Assembly (NCBI RefSeq): GCF_027579695.1
Contig: NC_083571.1
Coordinates: 91,292,388 to 91,356,387, forward strand
From: Neoarius graeffei
Taxonomy: Eukaryota > Chordata > Actinopteri > Siluriformes > Ariidae
Direction: 5' to 3'
Length of the DNA: 64,000 nucleotides
The first letter of the stretch is position 1, and every line of letters begins with the position of its first letter. Shown piece by piece: positions 1 through 9,718 of the stretch. The notes beneath the pieces were generated by a model. That model had not been told where the DNA came from. It worked only from the letters and a program-made list of their open reading frames with translations, and made no database searches. The translations under genes and the position numbers were made by a program.

Positions 1-285
1 CATTCTCAGTGATGCACATGTATTCTGTTTTGCTACTGCTCACCTTCATTCCTCTTCGTTCCAATGCATACCTCCATCTCTCCAAACCCAGCTCAACCTC
101 CTTTCTACTTTCACCACAAATCACAATATCATCCACAAACATCATGTTCCATGGTGACTCTTGCCTCACTTCATCCGTCAAGCTATCCATCACTATGGCA
201 AACAAAAAAGGACTCAAAGCAGATCCTTGATGGAGTCCCACCTTCACCTTGAACCATTCAGTTGTTCCAACTGCACACCTGCATA
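1..285 (-). pseudogene. LINE reverse transcriptase fragment (window edge)
   Basis: On the minus strand this stretch reads without a stop for about 94 codons as the palm part of a non-LTR reverse transcriptase. A GLHQGSALSPF motif is followed by the catalytic box FVDD (plus-strand bases near 155-170) and then a long basic helix ending SKTEYMC. The first aspartate block and the C-terminal region are missing because the window begins here, and similarity stops near base 285. The motif spacing and wording match the RTE-like LINEs that are abundant in fish; that clade assignment is from memory of the family. It is a truncated copy and not a host gene. Confidence 0.8.
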
Positions 286-1290
286 AATATTGTGACACAA
301 CATGTTAGAATTATTTAGAACGTTTGTTAATGTCTCAGATAAAATCAATGATACGGTAACCTGCGGTTAATGAACGAAGCAACAAAGTTGCTGACGACTG
401 ACAAGCGCACGATGTGGTGGCATATAGCTGGAGTTTCAAACCCTGCTGCTCAGGAAAAAAGGGGCAGAGATGAGCAGGGTCGGAGCAGCATTTTAAAATC
501 ACCGAGGTCCGTGATGCGCAAAGCGTGCACCGAAAAATTTTCGACATATTTAAATGAGAGGGGTGAATTACATGTCATACAAGAGATCTATTCATGAAAT
601 TACTTTTAATGGTGTTTGAACTGAATATCATCAGTTTTGAAAAAAAAATCATGTATGTGGCAAGAGTAAGAATAATTTAAGCTTGTTTAATGGTTTGATC
701 TGGCCCAAGCAATGAGGAAAAAAAGATATCTTAACCATGTAGCCTATGCAACTAAGATACATGAACAATCTGGCATCTGTTACACCTACACACACAAAAA
801 AAAAAACATTCTGGGAAAAAAATCAGTATACACCACCATGTTTTAGGCAAAGTTATCCAAGGCAAACATAAGTTTAAACTTTCCACTCTATTGCTTTGGC
901 TTATCGAATGATTTATTTTTAAAATCTCAAACAAGGTAGGCTACAACTGCGCTGCTTCGAAAATGTAAATTTAACAGCTTCATGAAAGTGCACTGATGGT
1001 TACCATGGAAACCCCATGTCTCCTGCACTGCGTTCCTCCCCCGAGTCGCGCACTCATTCATTTTTGTGTTCTTGGTCTCAGAGCCACAGACACAAAACAG
1101 ACACAGAAGACAGAATTAATGTTTAACATAATTAACAATGCACTTTTTACAGAGAAGTTTTAATGTTCTTTATTTTTTTATCCAGTTGAATATTTAGCAT
1201 ACAAATGTATTTTCAGCTCTTAAAAATGACCGAGGTCTGGACAGCAGGGGCCTCAGAGCTGGCTGCGGCCATGGAGATGAACAAGACACT
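286..1290. other. No recognisable gene
   Basis: AT-rich sequence. The short open frames on both strands show no domain, and I see no repeat family here. Confidence 0.5.
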
Positions 1291-1293
1291 AAT

Positions 1294-1680
1294 AGGAAGA
1301 TAAGACAGTTCAATGACAAATGGAAGTTCGGGTGAGATTGGCTAGTTCATAGCAAAACCGAAAATACCATGTACTGCGAAGACTGTAGAAAGTCTGGCAA
1401 AGACAGGCACCAGTAATTTTAAACTCAAAACTATAAAAGGACCACGAAAAGTCAAATGCACACATTGGTACTATAACATCAAAACCGGCGAAGAAAGCTG
1501 GTTCACTACAGGACAGCATTGCTTTCAAGTCTCTGGCTGTCATGAAGTCGGCTGAGCTGGAGAGGATGGAGCTGCTGTTTAGAAATGTTCACGCAATTGT
1601 AAAGAAGTTGACCTCGCCCCAGCTATCAACTTATGGTATGCTGGAAGCTTCAGGTCATGAAGACCATTTTTCATGGACCA
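1294..1680 (+). pseudogene. TTF/hAT-type zinc-finger protein relic
   Basis: Read with one frame change near base 1439 and three stops (TGA near 1333, two TAA near 1412-1420), the plus strand gives the N-terminal part of a hAT-related zinc-finger protein. It contains MYCEDCRKSGK (a CxxC pair), then DHEKSNAH (the paired histidine region), then a long open helix-rich stretch that includes the frame from 1542, MKSAELERMELLFRN. This arrangement is typical of TTF-type/ZNF862-like proteins derived from hAT transposases. The downstream catalytic region is absent; a SINE starts at about 1697. It is a decayed fragment, either of a transposon or of a retrocopy of a domesticated relative. Confidence 0.6.
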
Positions 1681-1696
1681 TTCAGATTCATCTGAT

Positions 1697-1856
1697 GATT
1701 AGATTAGATAAAACTTTATTGATCCCTTTGGGCAGGTTCCCTCAGGAAATTAAGAAATGCAAGCAAGGGGGCAGTTGCTGTTTTGGAGAATGTGGGCATC
1801 GATCCCATTACCTCTTACATGCTAAGCAAGCGCTCTACCACTTGAGCTAATTCCCC
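1697..1856 (-). mobile_element. tRNA-Ala-headed SINE
   Basis: On the minus strand a tRNA-Ala-like head (1784-1856) runs directly into a short body ending in the TTTCCTGAGGGAA...GGGATCAATAAAGT type of tail seen at the ends of many fish LINEs and SINEs, then a TCTAATCTAATC simple-repeat tail. Head, body and tail in this order are the layout of a tRNA-derived SINE that borrows a LINE 3' end. The element is about 160 bp. Target-site duplications are not clear. Confidence 0.6.
1784..1856 (-). tRNA. tRNA-Ala (AGC) or tRNA-Ala-like SINE head
   Basis: The minus strand folds as a 73-nt tRNA. The acceptor GGGGAAT pairs with ATTCTCC (one G-U), followed by discriminator A. The D arm is GCTC/GAGC, and the anticodon arm CTTGC/GTAAG encloses TTAGCAT, giving anticodon AGC. 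The T loop ATCGATG sits on a stem with one A-C mismatch at the outer pair. Both internal polymerase III boxes are present (TAGCTCAAGTGG and GGGATCGATGCC). The 3' sequence runs into a SINE body without an immediate T-run terminator, so a SINE head is more likely than a working tRNA gene, although the fold is nearly perfect. Confidence 0.6.
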
Positions 1857-3115
1857 TGAATGCAATGAGGGCATTTAATGTCTCTCTCTACACATGTTCA
1901 CACACATACACACTATTAATAGATAACACATAATATGCATAATAATACTTGATAATACACAATACTTGCATATCAAAACATCAAATGTTTTTCAATTATA
2001 AATGTTTTGAATTGGACTTTTAATATTAGAATCAGTTCAGTTGTACTGAATGTTATTTTTCATATTATATGATATTTCATATTGTAAGGGCTTGAATTTG
2101 AGTTCAATAAACAGAATATTCTGTTTATATTTTTGTCTGAATTGGTTGCATGTTTTCATATAGGGAGCTACCTTAACAGCACTGAATACTTGAGTGCTAC
2201 TGTAGAAATACATTATATGCTGCCATTCATAATTAAATCTAGATCTTCCGAACTTTAACGCATCATGGTGAAGAAAAAACTGCGATTTCCTGGCAACAAA
2301 ATTGTGGCTAGTGAAAAGGCTGAATGGCTAGTGACTCAGGAAAACCACAGTGGCCGGTGAGCAAAAAAGTTAATGTAAAGCCCTGCTGTACGTGTGTAAA
2401 TGTGAAAAGAACAAGAAAAACAGCAACAATAATGACTGTTTATTTAACTTAACATAAAAGGATCTATGATCACTGGATCCGAGACATTGGCACTTTTGTC
2501 CCCCATCTACACTACCAAATGGAAATGCATTATCATTGACGTCACAAACCTGCAACATCGAGTTGCACAAGAGACAAGTAACTGTATTGTTTGGATAAGA
2601 AGCTCTCACAGAATTCTGAAAAACCTACTCGGCCATCAGTGGTATTTTGTTGGATTGTATTTGGTGCCATGATGGAATTTGGCCATTCAAACGAACATTA
2701 ATAATTCAATCAGATTATTTAGGTGGTCATGTAAGCAGAAAAAAAACCCAAACCTTAATGTACTGACTGCAAAGTCATCTAAAATTTTCAAATTGTTTTT
2801 ACTGTGCATGGCATTTTCCTATGTCTCGCAAGAACAATATCATGTGGATGAGATGTGATCATTTTGATGTGCAGAGGATCGTTTTTCTCCATTTTTGGAC
2901 TGTTTTCTTACCTCTTGAGGTATAGCCCCACAGAACCAGCCAAATGCAAGGAGCTTTAACTAATTAGCATAACTATGGACCTGCATTACACCAAGATGGC
3001 GACCTGCAGAAAACATCGTGATTAAAAATTTAAATTATACCAGCAGATCACATTACATCCAAAAGCTGAAAAATGCAGGCATCACAGATCCATGTAATTT
3101 ACTCACAAATGTATT
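1857..3115. other. No recognisable gene
   Basis: AT-rich intergenic sequence. Open frames are short and show no domains. Confidence 0.5.
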
Positions 3116-3117
3116 TA

Positions 3118-4722
3118 CAGTGGTGCTTGAAAGTTTGTGAACCCTTTGAATTTTCTATATTTCTGCATAAGTATGACCTAAAACATCATCAGATTTTCAC
3201 ACAAGTCCTACAAGTAGATAAAGAGAACCCAGTTAAACAAATGAGACAAAATATTATACTTGGTCATTTATTTATTGAGGAAAATTATCCAATATTACAT
3301 ATCTATGAGTGGCAAAAGTATGTGAACATTTGCTTTCAGTATCTGATGTGACCCCCTTGTACAGCAATAACTGCAGCTAAGCATTGCCGGTAACTGTTGA
3401 TCAGTCCTGTACATCGGCTTGGAGGAATTTTAGCCCATTCCTCTGGACAGAACAGCTTCAACTCTGGGATGTTGGTGGGTTTCCTCACATGAACTGCTCA
3501 ATTCTGTCCTTCCATAACATTTCGATTGGATTAAGGTCAGGACTTTGACTTGGCCATTCCAAAACATTAACTTTATTCTTCTTTAACCATTCTTTGGTAG
3601 AATGACTTGTGTGCTTAGGGTCATTGTCTTGCTGCATGATCCACCCATCTCTTGAGATTCAGTTCATGGACAGATGTCCTGAGATTTTCCTTTAGAATTC
3701 GCTGGTATAATTTAGAATTCATTGTTCCATCAATGATGGCAAGCCGTCCTGGTCCAGGTGCAGCAAAACAGGCCCAAACCATGATGCTATCACCACCATG
3801 TTTCACAGATGAGATAAGGTTCTCATGCTGGAATGCAGTGTTTTCCTTTCTCCAGACATAACGCTTCTCATTTAAACCAAAAAGTTCTATTTTGGTCTCA
3901 TCCATCCACAAAACATTTTCCCAATAGCCTTTTGGCTTGTCCACATGATCTTTGCTGTTCATCTGCAGTTTCCTCATGTTCTTTTTGGAGAGCAGTGGCT
4001 TTCTCCTTGCAACCCTGCCATGCACACCATTGCTGTTCAGTGTTCTCCTGATGGTGGACTCATGAACATTAACATTTGCCAATGTGACAGGCCTTCAGTT
4101 GCTTAGAAGTTACCCTGGGGTCCTTTGTGACCTCGCCGACTATTACAGGCCTTGCTCTTGGAGTGATCTTTGTTGGTCAACCATCCCTGGGGAGGGTAAC
4201 AATGGTCTTGAATTTCCTCCATTTGTATATAATCTGTCTGACTGTGGATTGGTGGAGTCCAAACTCTTTAGAGACGATTTTGTAACCTTTTCCAGCCTGA
4301 TGAGTATCATCAATGCTTTTTCTGAGATACTCAGAAATCTCCTTTGTTCATGCCATGATACACTTCCACAAACATATGCTGTGAAGATCAGACTTTGATA
4401 GATCCCTGTTCTTTAAATAAAACAGGGTGCCCACTTACACCTGACTGTCATCCCATTGATTGAAAACACCTGACTCTAATTTCACCTTCAAATTAATTGC
4501 TAATCCTAGAGGTTCACATACTTTTGCCACTCACATATATGTAATATTGGATCATTTTCCTCAATAAATAAATGACCAAGTATAATATTTTTTCTCATTT
4601 GTTTAACTGGGTTCTCTTTATCTACTTTTAGGACTTGTGTGAAAATCTGATGTTGTTTTAGGTCATATTTATGCAGAAATACAGAAAATTCTAAAGGGTT
4701 CACAAACTTTCAAGCACCACTG
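3118..4722 (-). mobile_element. Tc1-like element, family A, copy 1
   Basis: Both ends carry CAGTGGTGCTTGAAAG in inverted orientation with terminal inverted repeats of about 220 bp, and TA sits at each outer boundary (3116-3117 and 4723-4724). The total is 1605 bp. A transposase relic lies between the repeats on the minus strand. Three further copies are at 46522, 48579 and 52573. Long TIRs, a TA duplication and the DDE transposase place it in the Tc1 group of Tc1/mariner. Confidence 0.92.
3336..4356 (-). pseudogene. Tc1-like transposase, family A copy 1 (broken)
   Basis: Cut-and-paste transposase relic. The start region reads M-A-stop-T-K-E because the third codon, CGA in the sister copies, is TGA (4348-4350). 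Frame changes follow near 4085 and near 3651. The longest clean part, 3621-4082, holds the helix NVNVHESTIRR and the first catalytic Asp in the context MDETKIELFG. After the second frame change the DNDPKH-type block and NPIEMLW can be read. The third catalytic residue is still Glu here (GAA at 3521-3523), whereas the three other copies in the window have Lys. Family length is about 340 aa. It cannot make a working enzyme. Confidence 0.88.
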
Positions 4723-4743
4723 TATTTATTATTACCTACTATG

Positions 4744-4826
<83 letters not shown>
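4744..4826. repeat. (CT)n(AT)n microsatellite
   Basis: An uninterrupted CT run passes directly into an AT run. Simple-sequence tract just outside the Tc1 copy. Confidence 0.97.
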
Positions 4827-4830
<4 letters not shown>

Positions 4831-4849
4831 CTTCAGATGGTTTAAATGC

Positions 4850-4911
4850 AGTGGAGGAATTTCACTGTGCTTGAGTGTACATGTGACAAAAATAAAGTCT
4901 TCTTATTCTTA
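4850..4911 (+). repeat. SINE/LINE 3' tail fragment
   Basis: The stretch AATTTCACTGTGCTTGAG...ACATGTGACAAAAATAAAG resembles the end of the SINE at 29898-30146 (AATTTCACTGTGCTGTAATG...ATGTGACAAAA). Only the tail is present, so this is a 5'-truncated copy. Confidence 0.55.
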
Positions 4912-5164
4912 ATTTAGCCTCAAATGTATTTATTCCCCTTGAAAAGCATATGGCAATCCAGCTACTGGATTTGGGACACAACAACATCCTGAACTATTTA
5001 GTATTTGGGACTTCTAAATACACTGAAGGTGCCAAAGGCATACAAAAGTACAGATGCCTCTTAATATTTCGAGGTAGGTTTCGTGCCAGAATGTCATGGG
5101 GAATTCCTGATGAAGAAAAATCCCTTATCATGACAAAGGGAAGCTCAGACATGTACTTCTAATA

Positions 5165-6769
5165 CAACCCCGATTCCAAAACAGTTGGGACAAAGTACAA
5201 ATTGTAAATAAAAACGGAATGCAATGATGTGGAATTTTCAAAATTCCATATTTTATTCAGAATAGAACATAGATGACATATCAGATGTTTAAACTGAGAA
5301 AATGTATCATTTAAAGAGAAAATTTAGGTGATTTTAAATTTCATGACAACACCACATCTCAAAAAAGTTGGGACAAGGCCATGTTTACCACTGTGAGACA
5401 TCCCCCTTTCTCTTTACAACAGTCTGTAAACGTCTGGGGACTGAGGAGACAAGTTGCTCAAGTTTAGGGAGAGGAATGTTAACCCATTCTTGTCTAATGT
5501 AGGATTCTAGTTGCTCAACTGTCTTAGGTCTTTTTTGTCATATCTTCCGTTTTATGATGCGCCAAATGTTTTCTATGGGTGAAAGATCTGGACTGCAGGC
5601 TGGCCAGTTCAGTACCCGGACCCTTCTTCTACGCAGCCATGATGTTGTAATTGATGCAGTATGTGGTTTGGCATTGTCATGTTGGAAAATGCAAGGACTT
5701 CCCTGAAAGAGACGTCGTCTGGATGGGAGCATTTGTTGCTCTAGAACCTGGATATACCTTTCAGCATTGATGGTGTCTTTCCAGATGTGTAAGCTGCCCA
5801 TGCCACACGCATTAATGCAACCCCATACCATCAGAGATGCAGGCTTCTGAACTGAGCGCTGATAACAACTTGGGTCATCCTTCTCCTCTTTAGTCCGAAT
5901 GACACAGCGTCCCTGATTTCCATAAAGAACTTCAAATTTTGATTCGTCTGACCACAGAACAGTTTTCCACTTTGCCACAGTCCATTTTAAATTAGCCTTG
6001 GCCCAGAGAAGACGTCTGCACTTCTGGATCATGTTTAGATATGGCTTCTTCTTTGAACTATAGAGTTTTAGCTGGCAACGGCGGATGGCACGGTGAATTG
6101 TGTTCACAGATAATGTTCTCTGGAAATATTCCTGAGCCCATTTTGTGATTTCCAATACAGAAGCATGCCTGTATGTGATGCAGTGCCGTCTAAGGGCCCG
6201 AAGATCACGGGCACCCAGTATGGTTTTCCGGCCTTGACCCTTACGCACAGAGATTCTTCCAGATTCTCTGAATCTTTTGATGATATTATGCACTGTAGAT
6301 GATGATGTGTTCAAACTCTTTGCAATTTTACACTGTCGAACTCCTTTCTGATATTGCTCCACTATTTGTCGGTGCAGAATGAGGGGAATTGGTGATCCTC
6401 TTCCCATGTTTACTTCTGAGAGCCACTGCCACTCCAAGATGCTCTTTTTATACCCAGTCATGTTAATGACCTATTGCCAATTGACCTGTTGAGTTGCAAT
6501 TTGGTCCTTCAGCTGTTTCTTTTTTGTACCTTTAACTTTTCCAGTCTCTTATTGCCCCTGTCCCAACTTTTTTGAGATGTGTTGCTGTCATGAAATTTCA
6601 AATGAGCCAATATTTGGCATGAAATTTCAAAATGTCTCACTTTCGACATTTGATATGTTGTCTATGTTCTATTGTGAATACAATATCAGTTTTTGAGATT
6701 TGTAAATTATTGCATTCCATTTTTATTTACAATTTGTACTTTGTCCCAACTTTTTTGGAATCGGGGTTG
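5165..6769 (-). mobile_element. Tc1-like element, family B, copy 1
   Basis: The ends CAACCCCGATTCCAAA and its inverse complement TTGGAATCGGGGTTG face each other, with TA duplications at 5163-5164 and 6770-6771. The motif AAAGTTGGGACAA recurs inside each arm. The total is 1605 bp, the same length as family A copy 1 although the sequences are unrelated outside the transposase fold. A second copy starts at 13170. Confidence 0.92.
5385..6407 (-). pseudogene. Tc1-like transposase, family B copy 1 (one nonsense codon)
   Basis: A 340-codon DD34E transposase interrupted only by TGA at 5538-5540, where copy 2 has CGA. Starting at MGRGSPIP, an N-terminal helix-turn-helix region ([20 protein letters not shown]) is followed by Asp154 in WSDESKF, Asp244 in FQHDNAKPH and Glu279 in LSPIENIW, giving the canonical 34-residue spacing. 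After the stop the same frame stays open for about 50 codons to a TAA at 5385-5387, ending GDVSQW. An in-frame ATG lies 54 bases further upstream (6461), but the family start is the one chosen. The catalytic triad is intact; only the C-terminal tail is cut off. Confidence 0.9.
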
Positions 6770-6771
6770 TA

Positions 6772-7854
6772 TTATCAATCAAGCCAGGTCCTAGATCTAG
6801 CATATCTTATGGTGTTTAGCCTCATCTACATTATCAGTACATAACAAACATGCTGCTCGTCTCACCAAGCATGAGGTCTAATATTTAAAAAAAATCACAT
6901 CCAAAGCCCACATACAAATATACATTTTAACATTGCACAGAACTTTTACACTAACCTGATATAAAATGTTCTCCACACACACTGGAATGTTTTGTTGGTA
7001 TCCAGTTCTCATTTAAGTGCAGCTCACCATTTTTCTTGTCTTTCTGAGTTTGCTGGGAAGCGCTGAGACGTTAAACCAGGCTTATCTCCATGTCTGTTAT
7101 TACAATCAGGTGTCTGGCATTGTTCTTTTAGCTGTAACTTCTACAAGTTTATCTGTAGATGTACTGAATTGGGCTTACAATCACTCGTGTACACTTGTGC
7201 CAGTCAAACTCAAAGCTTGGCTGGATAAACGAATCTACAGTTACGATGATGTCATGTGAAAAGCCCCTATAAATCCATACTCGCTACCGTGGAGTTGAGC
7301 CGATGCATTCTGAGGCTAAGATAGCTAAGCACCAACTAGAATGATTTAGTTACCTGTCCAGAAAAATGTCATCTAACCTTACTCTGTCTTGCAGTAGCAT
7401 TCACTCAGCAGGCTTTCCTTTTCTTTTCCACTGGCGGGATAGCGGCGTCCACCATGTTTGTCCATGCCGACTTGTTTTGGTTAAAAGTAGGTTAAACACA
7501 CCATGGTGGTCACATGATATTGCTGCTCACTTGCTTCAGTAATTTTCAGAATCATAAAATGTAGGACACATTTTATCTCAGCAAAACAGTGACACATCAA
7601 GTACATGGTACGGGCAGCATTGCAGCATCTCAAAACTCCAACACCTATAGACATAGAACATTTTGCCCAGAATTCAACTTTGCAGTCAGTACCTTTAAAC
7701 TGGATTAAAATTGTAATAATTAAAAAAAAAAACTAGATTCAGTGATTTTACCAATATCTTTTTCTTATAGGGAGAAGAGGAAATGAGAGAACCTTGAGAA
7801 AAGCCAAGTGAATGGTGAGATAACTTTCAAAACATATTGTGACCCTGTTTTACA
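6772..7854. other. No recognisable gene
   Basis: Open frames (for example 7017-7259 on the plus strand) lack domains and I cannot assign this stretch to a repeat family. Confidence 0.5.
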
Positions 7855-8095
7855 TTTTCCCTGTGTCTGTGTGAGTTTCCACTGGGTGCTCCGGTTTTCA
7901 CACACAATCCAAAGACATTATGTGGATTAGATCAACTGGTTGCTCTAAATTGCCCAGAGGTGTGAGTATGAATGGTTGTTTGTCTTTGTGTTAGCCCTAT
8001 GATGGTATACACTGCCTCTTGCCTGAAGTCAGCTGAGGTTGGCTCCAGTTTATCCTGTGACCCTGATGGATAAGCAGCATAGATAACTGATTGAT
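7855..8095 (+). repeat. Decayed GATGAG-type SINE, head missing
   Basis: Aligns by eye with the body of the SINE that is intact at 26014-26391: TTTCCACTGGGTGCTCCGG, the CCAAAGACAT block and the CAGCTGAGGTTGGCTCCAG block occur in the same order. There are many substitutions and the tRNA-like head is gone, so this is an old copy. Confidence 0.65.
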
Positions 8096-8208
8096 GTGTT
8101 AGGGTAGTTTTGAATGGACACTGAGGTGCATACATCTGGCAGCCCTGCAGTCATTGGAATTGTACACTGATGAGTGACAACTACTCTATTTTGTCTTCTT
8201 TTTTATTA

Positions 8209-9593
8209 GGGCCCGAGCCCGAATGGGCGAAGGCCCTATTGCTCTTGTAAGAGTTCACTATTCTTCTTCTTCTTCTTCTTCCTTCTTCTTCTTCTTCTTT
8301 ATTTTTCTCCGCTGTTGGGCCATTTTCGGGGCGCTTGCCATGGGCGAAAACGCACGAAATTTGGCACCAGTTCTGAGAATTGCCACCGCTACTCAGAACC
8401 AGAAGCCCAAACTTGGCCGGGGCTCAGGGCCTCTATAGCGCCCCCTAAGTCGTTGTGATTTTGGCCTCCCACATTAAGGTGCCTGCTTGCCATGTAGTTT
8501 GTAGTAGTGGCATGCCATTTGGTACGCATATGTATCTCACTAAGCCGGACAAAAATGTAATGCCAATGCATTAGCCACGCCCAACAGGAAGTGAGGTAAT
8601 TTCACTTTTGTGCGAAATGCATGGCCACGAAGACGGCGCAACTCCTCCTAGACCGTTCATAGGAATGTCACCAAAATTGATACACATCATCTACAGACAT
8701 GGCTGACAAAAGTTACTAAATACGTTTCACGTAGGATAAACCGTTCAGAAGTTATACGTCAATCAATTTTCAATTCAAAATTTTACATGCTTAAAAATTC
8801 ATAACAAATCTTCTAATTGCTCAAAATTGCTCATACTTCACACGCAGATCACTCATTGGGCTTCTGACATGTTACCCAATTTCTGTGATATTTCGCCACT
8901 GGGGGCGCTATTTTTGGGCAAAAAATCCAATCTTTCCTCAAATTTGGTCAAACTTCACGGCCACCCTCTTACTACCTCCCATGTCATGTATACCACATTT
9001 TGGGAATTTTCGTCCATGGGGGGCGCTGTTTTTGGCCGATGCAATTGCTCCAAAACGGGTTTTTGGTTAATAAGTCCATTATGCTTTTCCTTCACACCAC
9101 TACCTTGTGGTAGTACGTTGCTGTTGTAGACACTTATTTTTCCAACTCATTATCGCTCATGTACAGCATAGTGCCACCTACTGACATGGGAAAAACCAAA
9201 AAATTTATTCTTCAAAAACCTATATCTCATCTTCTATTTACTCAATTGTCATCAAACTTCATACGCAAACTCTTCATAGCTCACCTGACATATTCGCCAA
9301 ATTTTGTGCAATTTCGCCCCTGGGGGTGCTGGTTATGGCAAAAATGATATTGCAGCTTCTGATTTGTCAAACTGGGCAAGCAAACTCTTTACAAGACCCT
9401 TATTGGGGCGCTTGCCATGGTCGACAACGCACGAAATTTGGCTCCTTTTTCTTAGACTGCCTCCGCTACTGAGAAGCAGAAGCCCAGATCCATGCGGGCC
9501 TCAGGGCCTCTATAGCGCCCCCTAACGTCTTGTGATTTTTGCCTCTCGCATTAAGGTGCCTGCTTGGCATATAGTTTCTAGTTATTATTATTA
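8209..9593 (+). repeat. Hairpin-started repeat, unit 1
   Basis: A 1.39-kb unit nearly identical by eye to 9719-11125. It begins after ATT with GGGCCCGAGCCCGAATGGG, which folds as a nested hairpin (8209-8236), then a TTC-rich tract, a copy of an internal direct repeat (about 8328-8501), a core rich in GGGGGCGCT motifs, a second copy of the direct repeat (about 9405-9580), and ends in an ATT run. No open frame resembles a protein. I cannot assign a superfamily: there are no TIRs and no poly(A), and the flanks are ATT microsatellite. Confidence 0.75.
9170..9184 (-). promoter_or_regulatory. CTCF-like motif in unit 1
   Basis: The minus strand reads TCAGTAGGTGGCACT, matching 14 of 15 positions of the vertebrate CTCF consensus as I know it (CCASYAGRKGGCRSY). 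Motif match only; there is no evidence of binding. Confidence 0.35.
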
Positions 9594-9718
9594 GGGCCCG
9601 AGCCCGAATGGGCGAAGGCCCTATTGTTCTTGTAAGAGTTCACTATTATTATTATTAGGGCCCGAGCCCGAATGGGCGAAGGCCCTATTGTTCTTGTAAG
9701 AGTTCACTATTATTATTA
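9594..9718 (+). repeat. Two tandem head-only copies of the hairpin repeat
   Basis: Two copies of the first ~60 bp of the unit (hairpin plus TTCTTGTAAGAGTTCACT) start at 9594 and 9658, each followed by ATT repeats and then the next head. The full unit 2 follows at 9719. Confidence 0.85.

Noticed and set aside
7017..7259. 80-codon plus-strand open frame as a small gene
   Set aside because: No domain, no flanking splice or promoter evidence, and average base composition; expected by chance.
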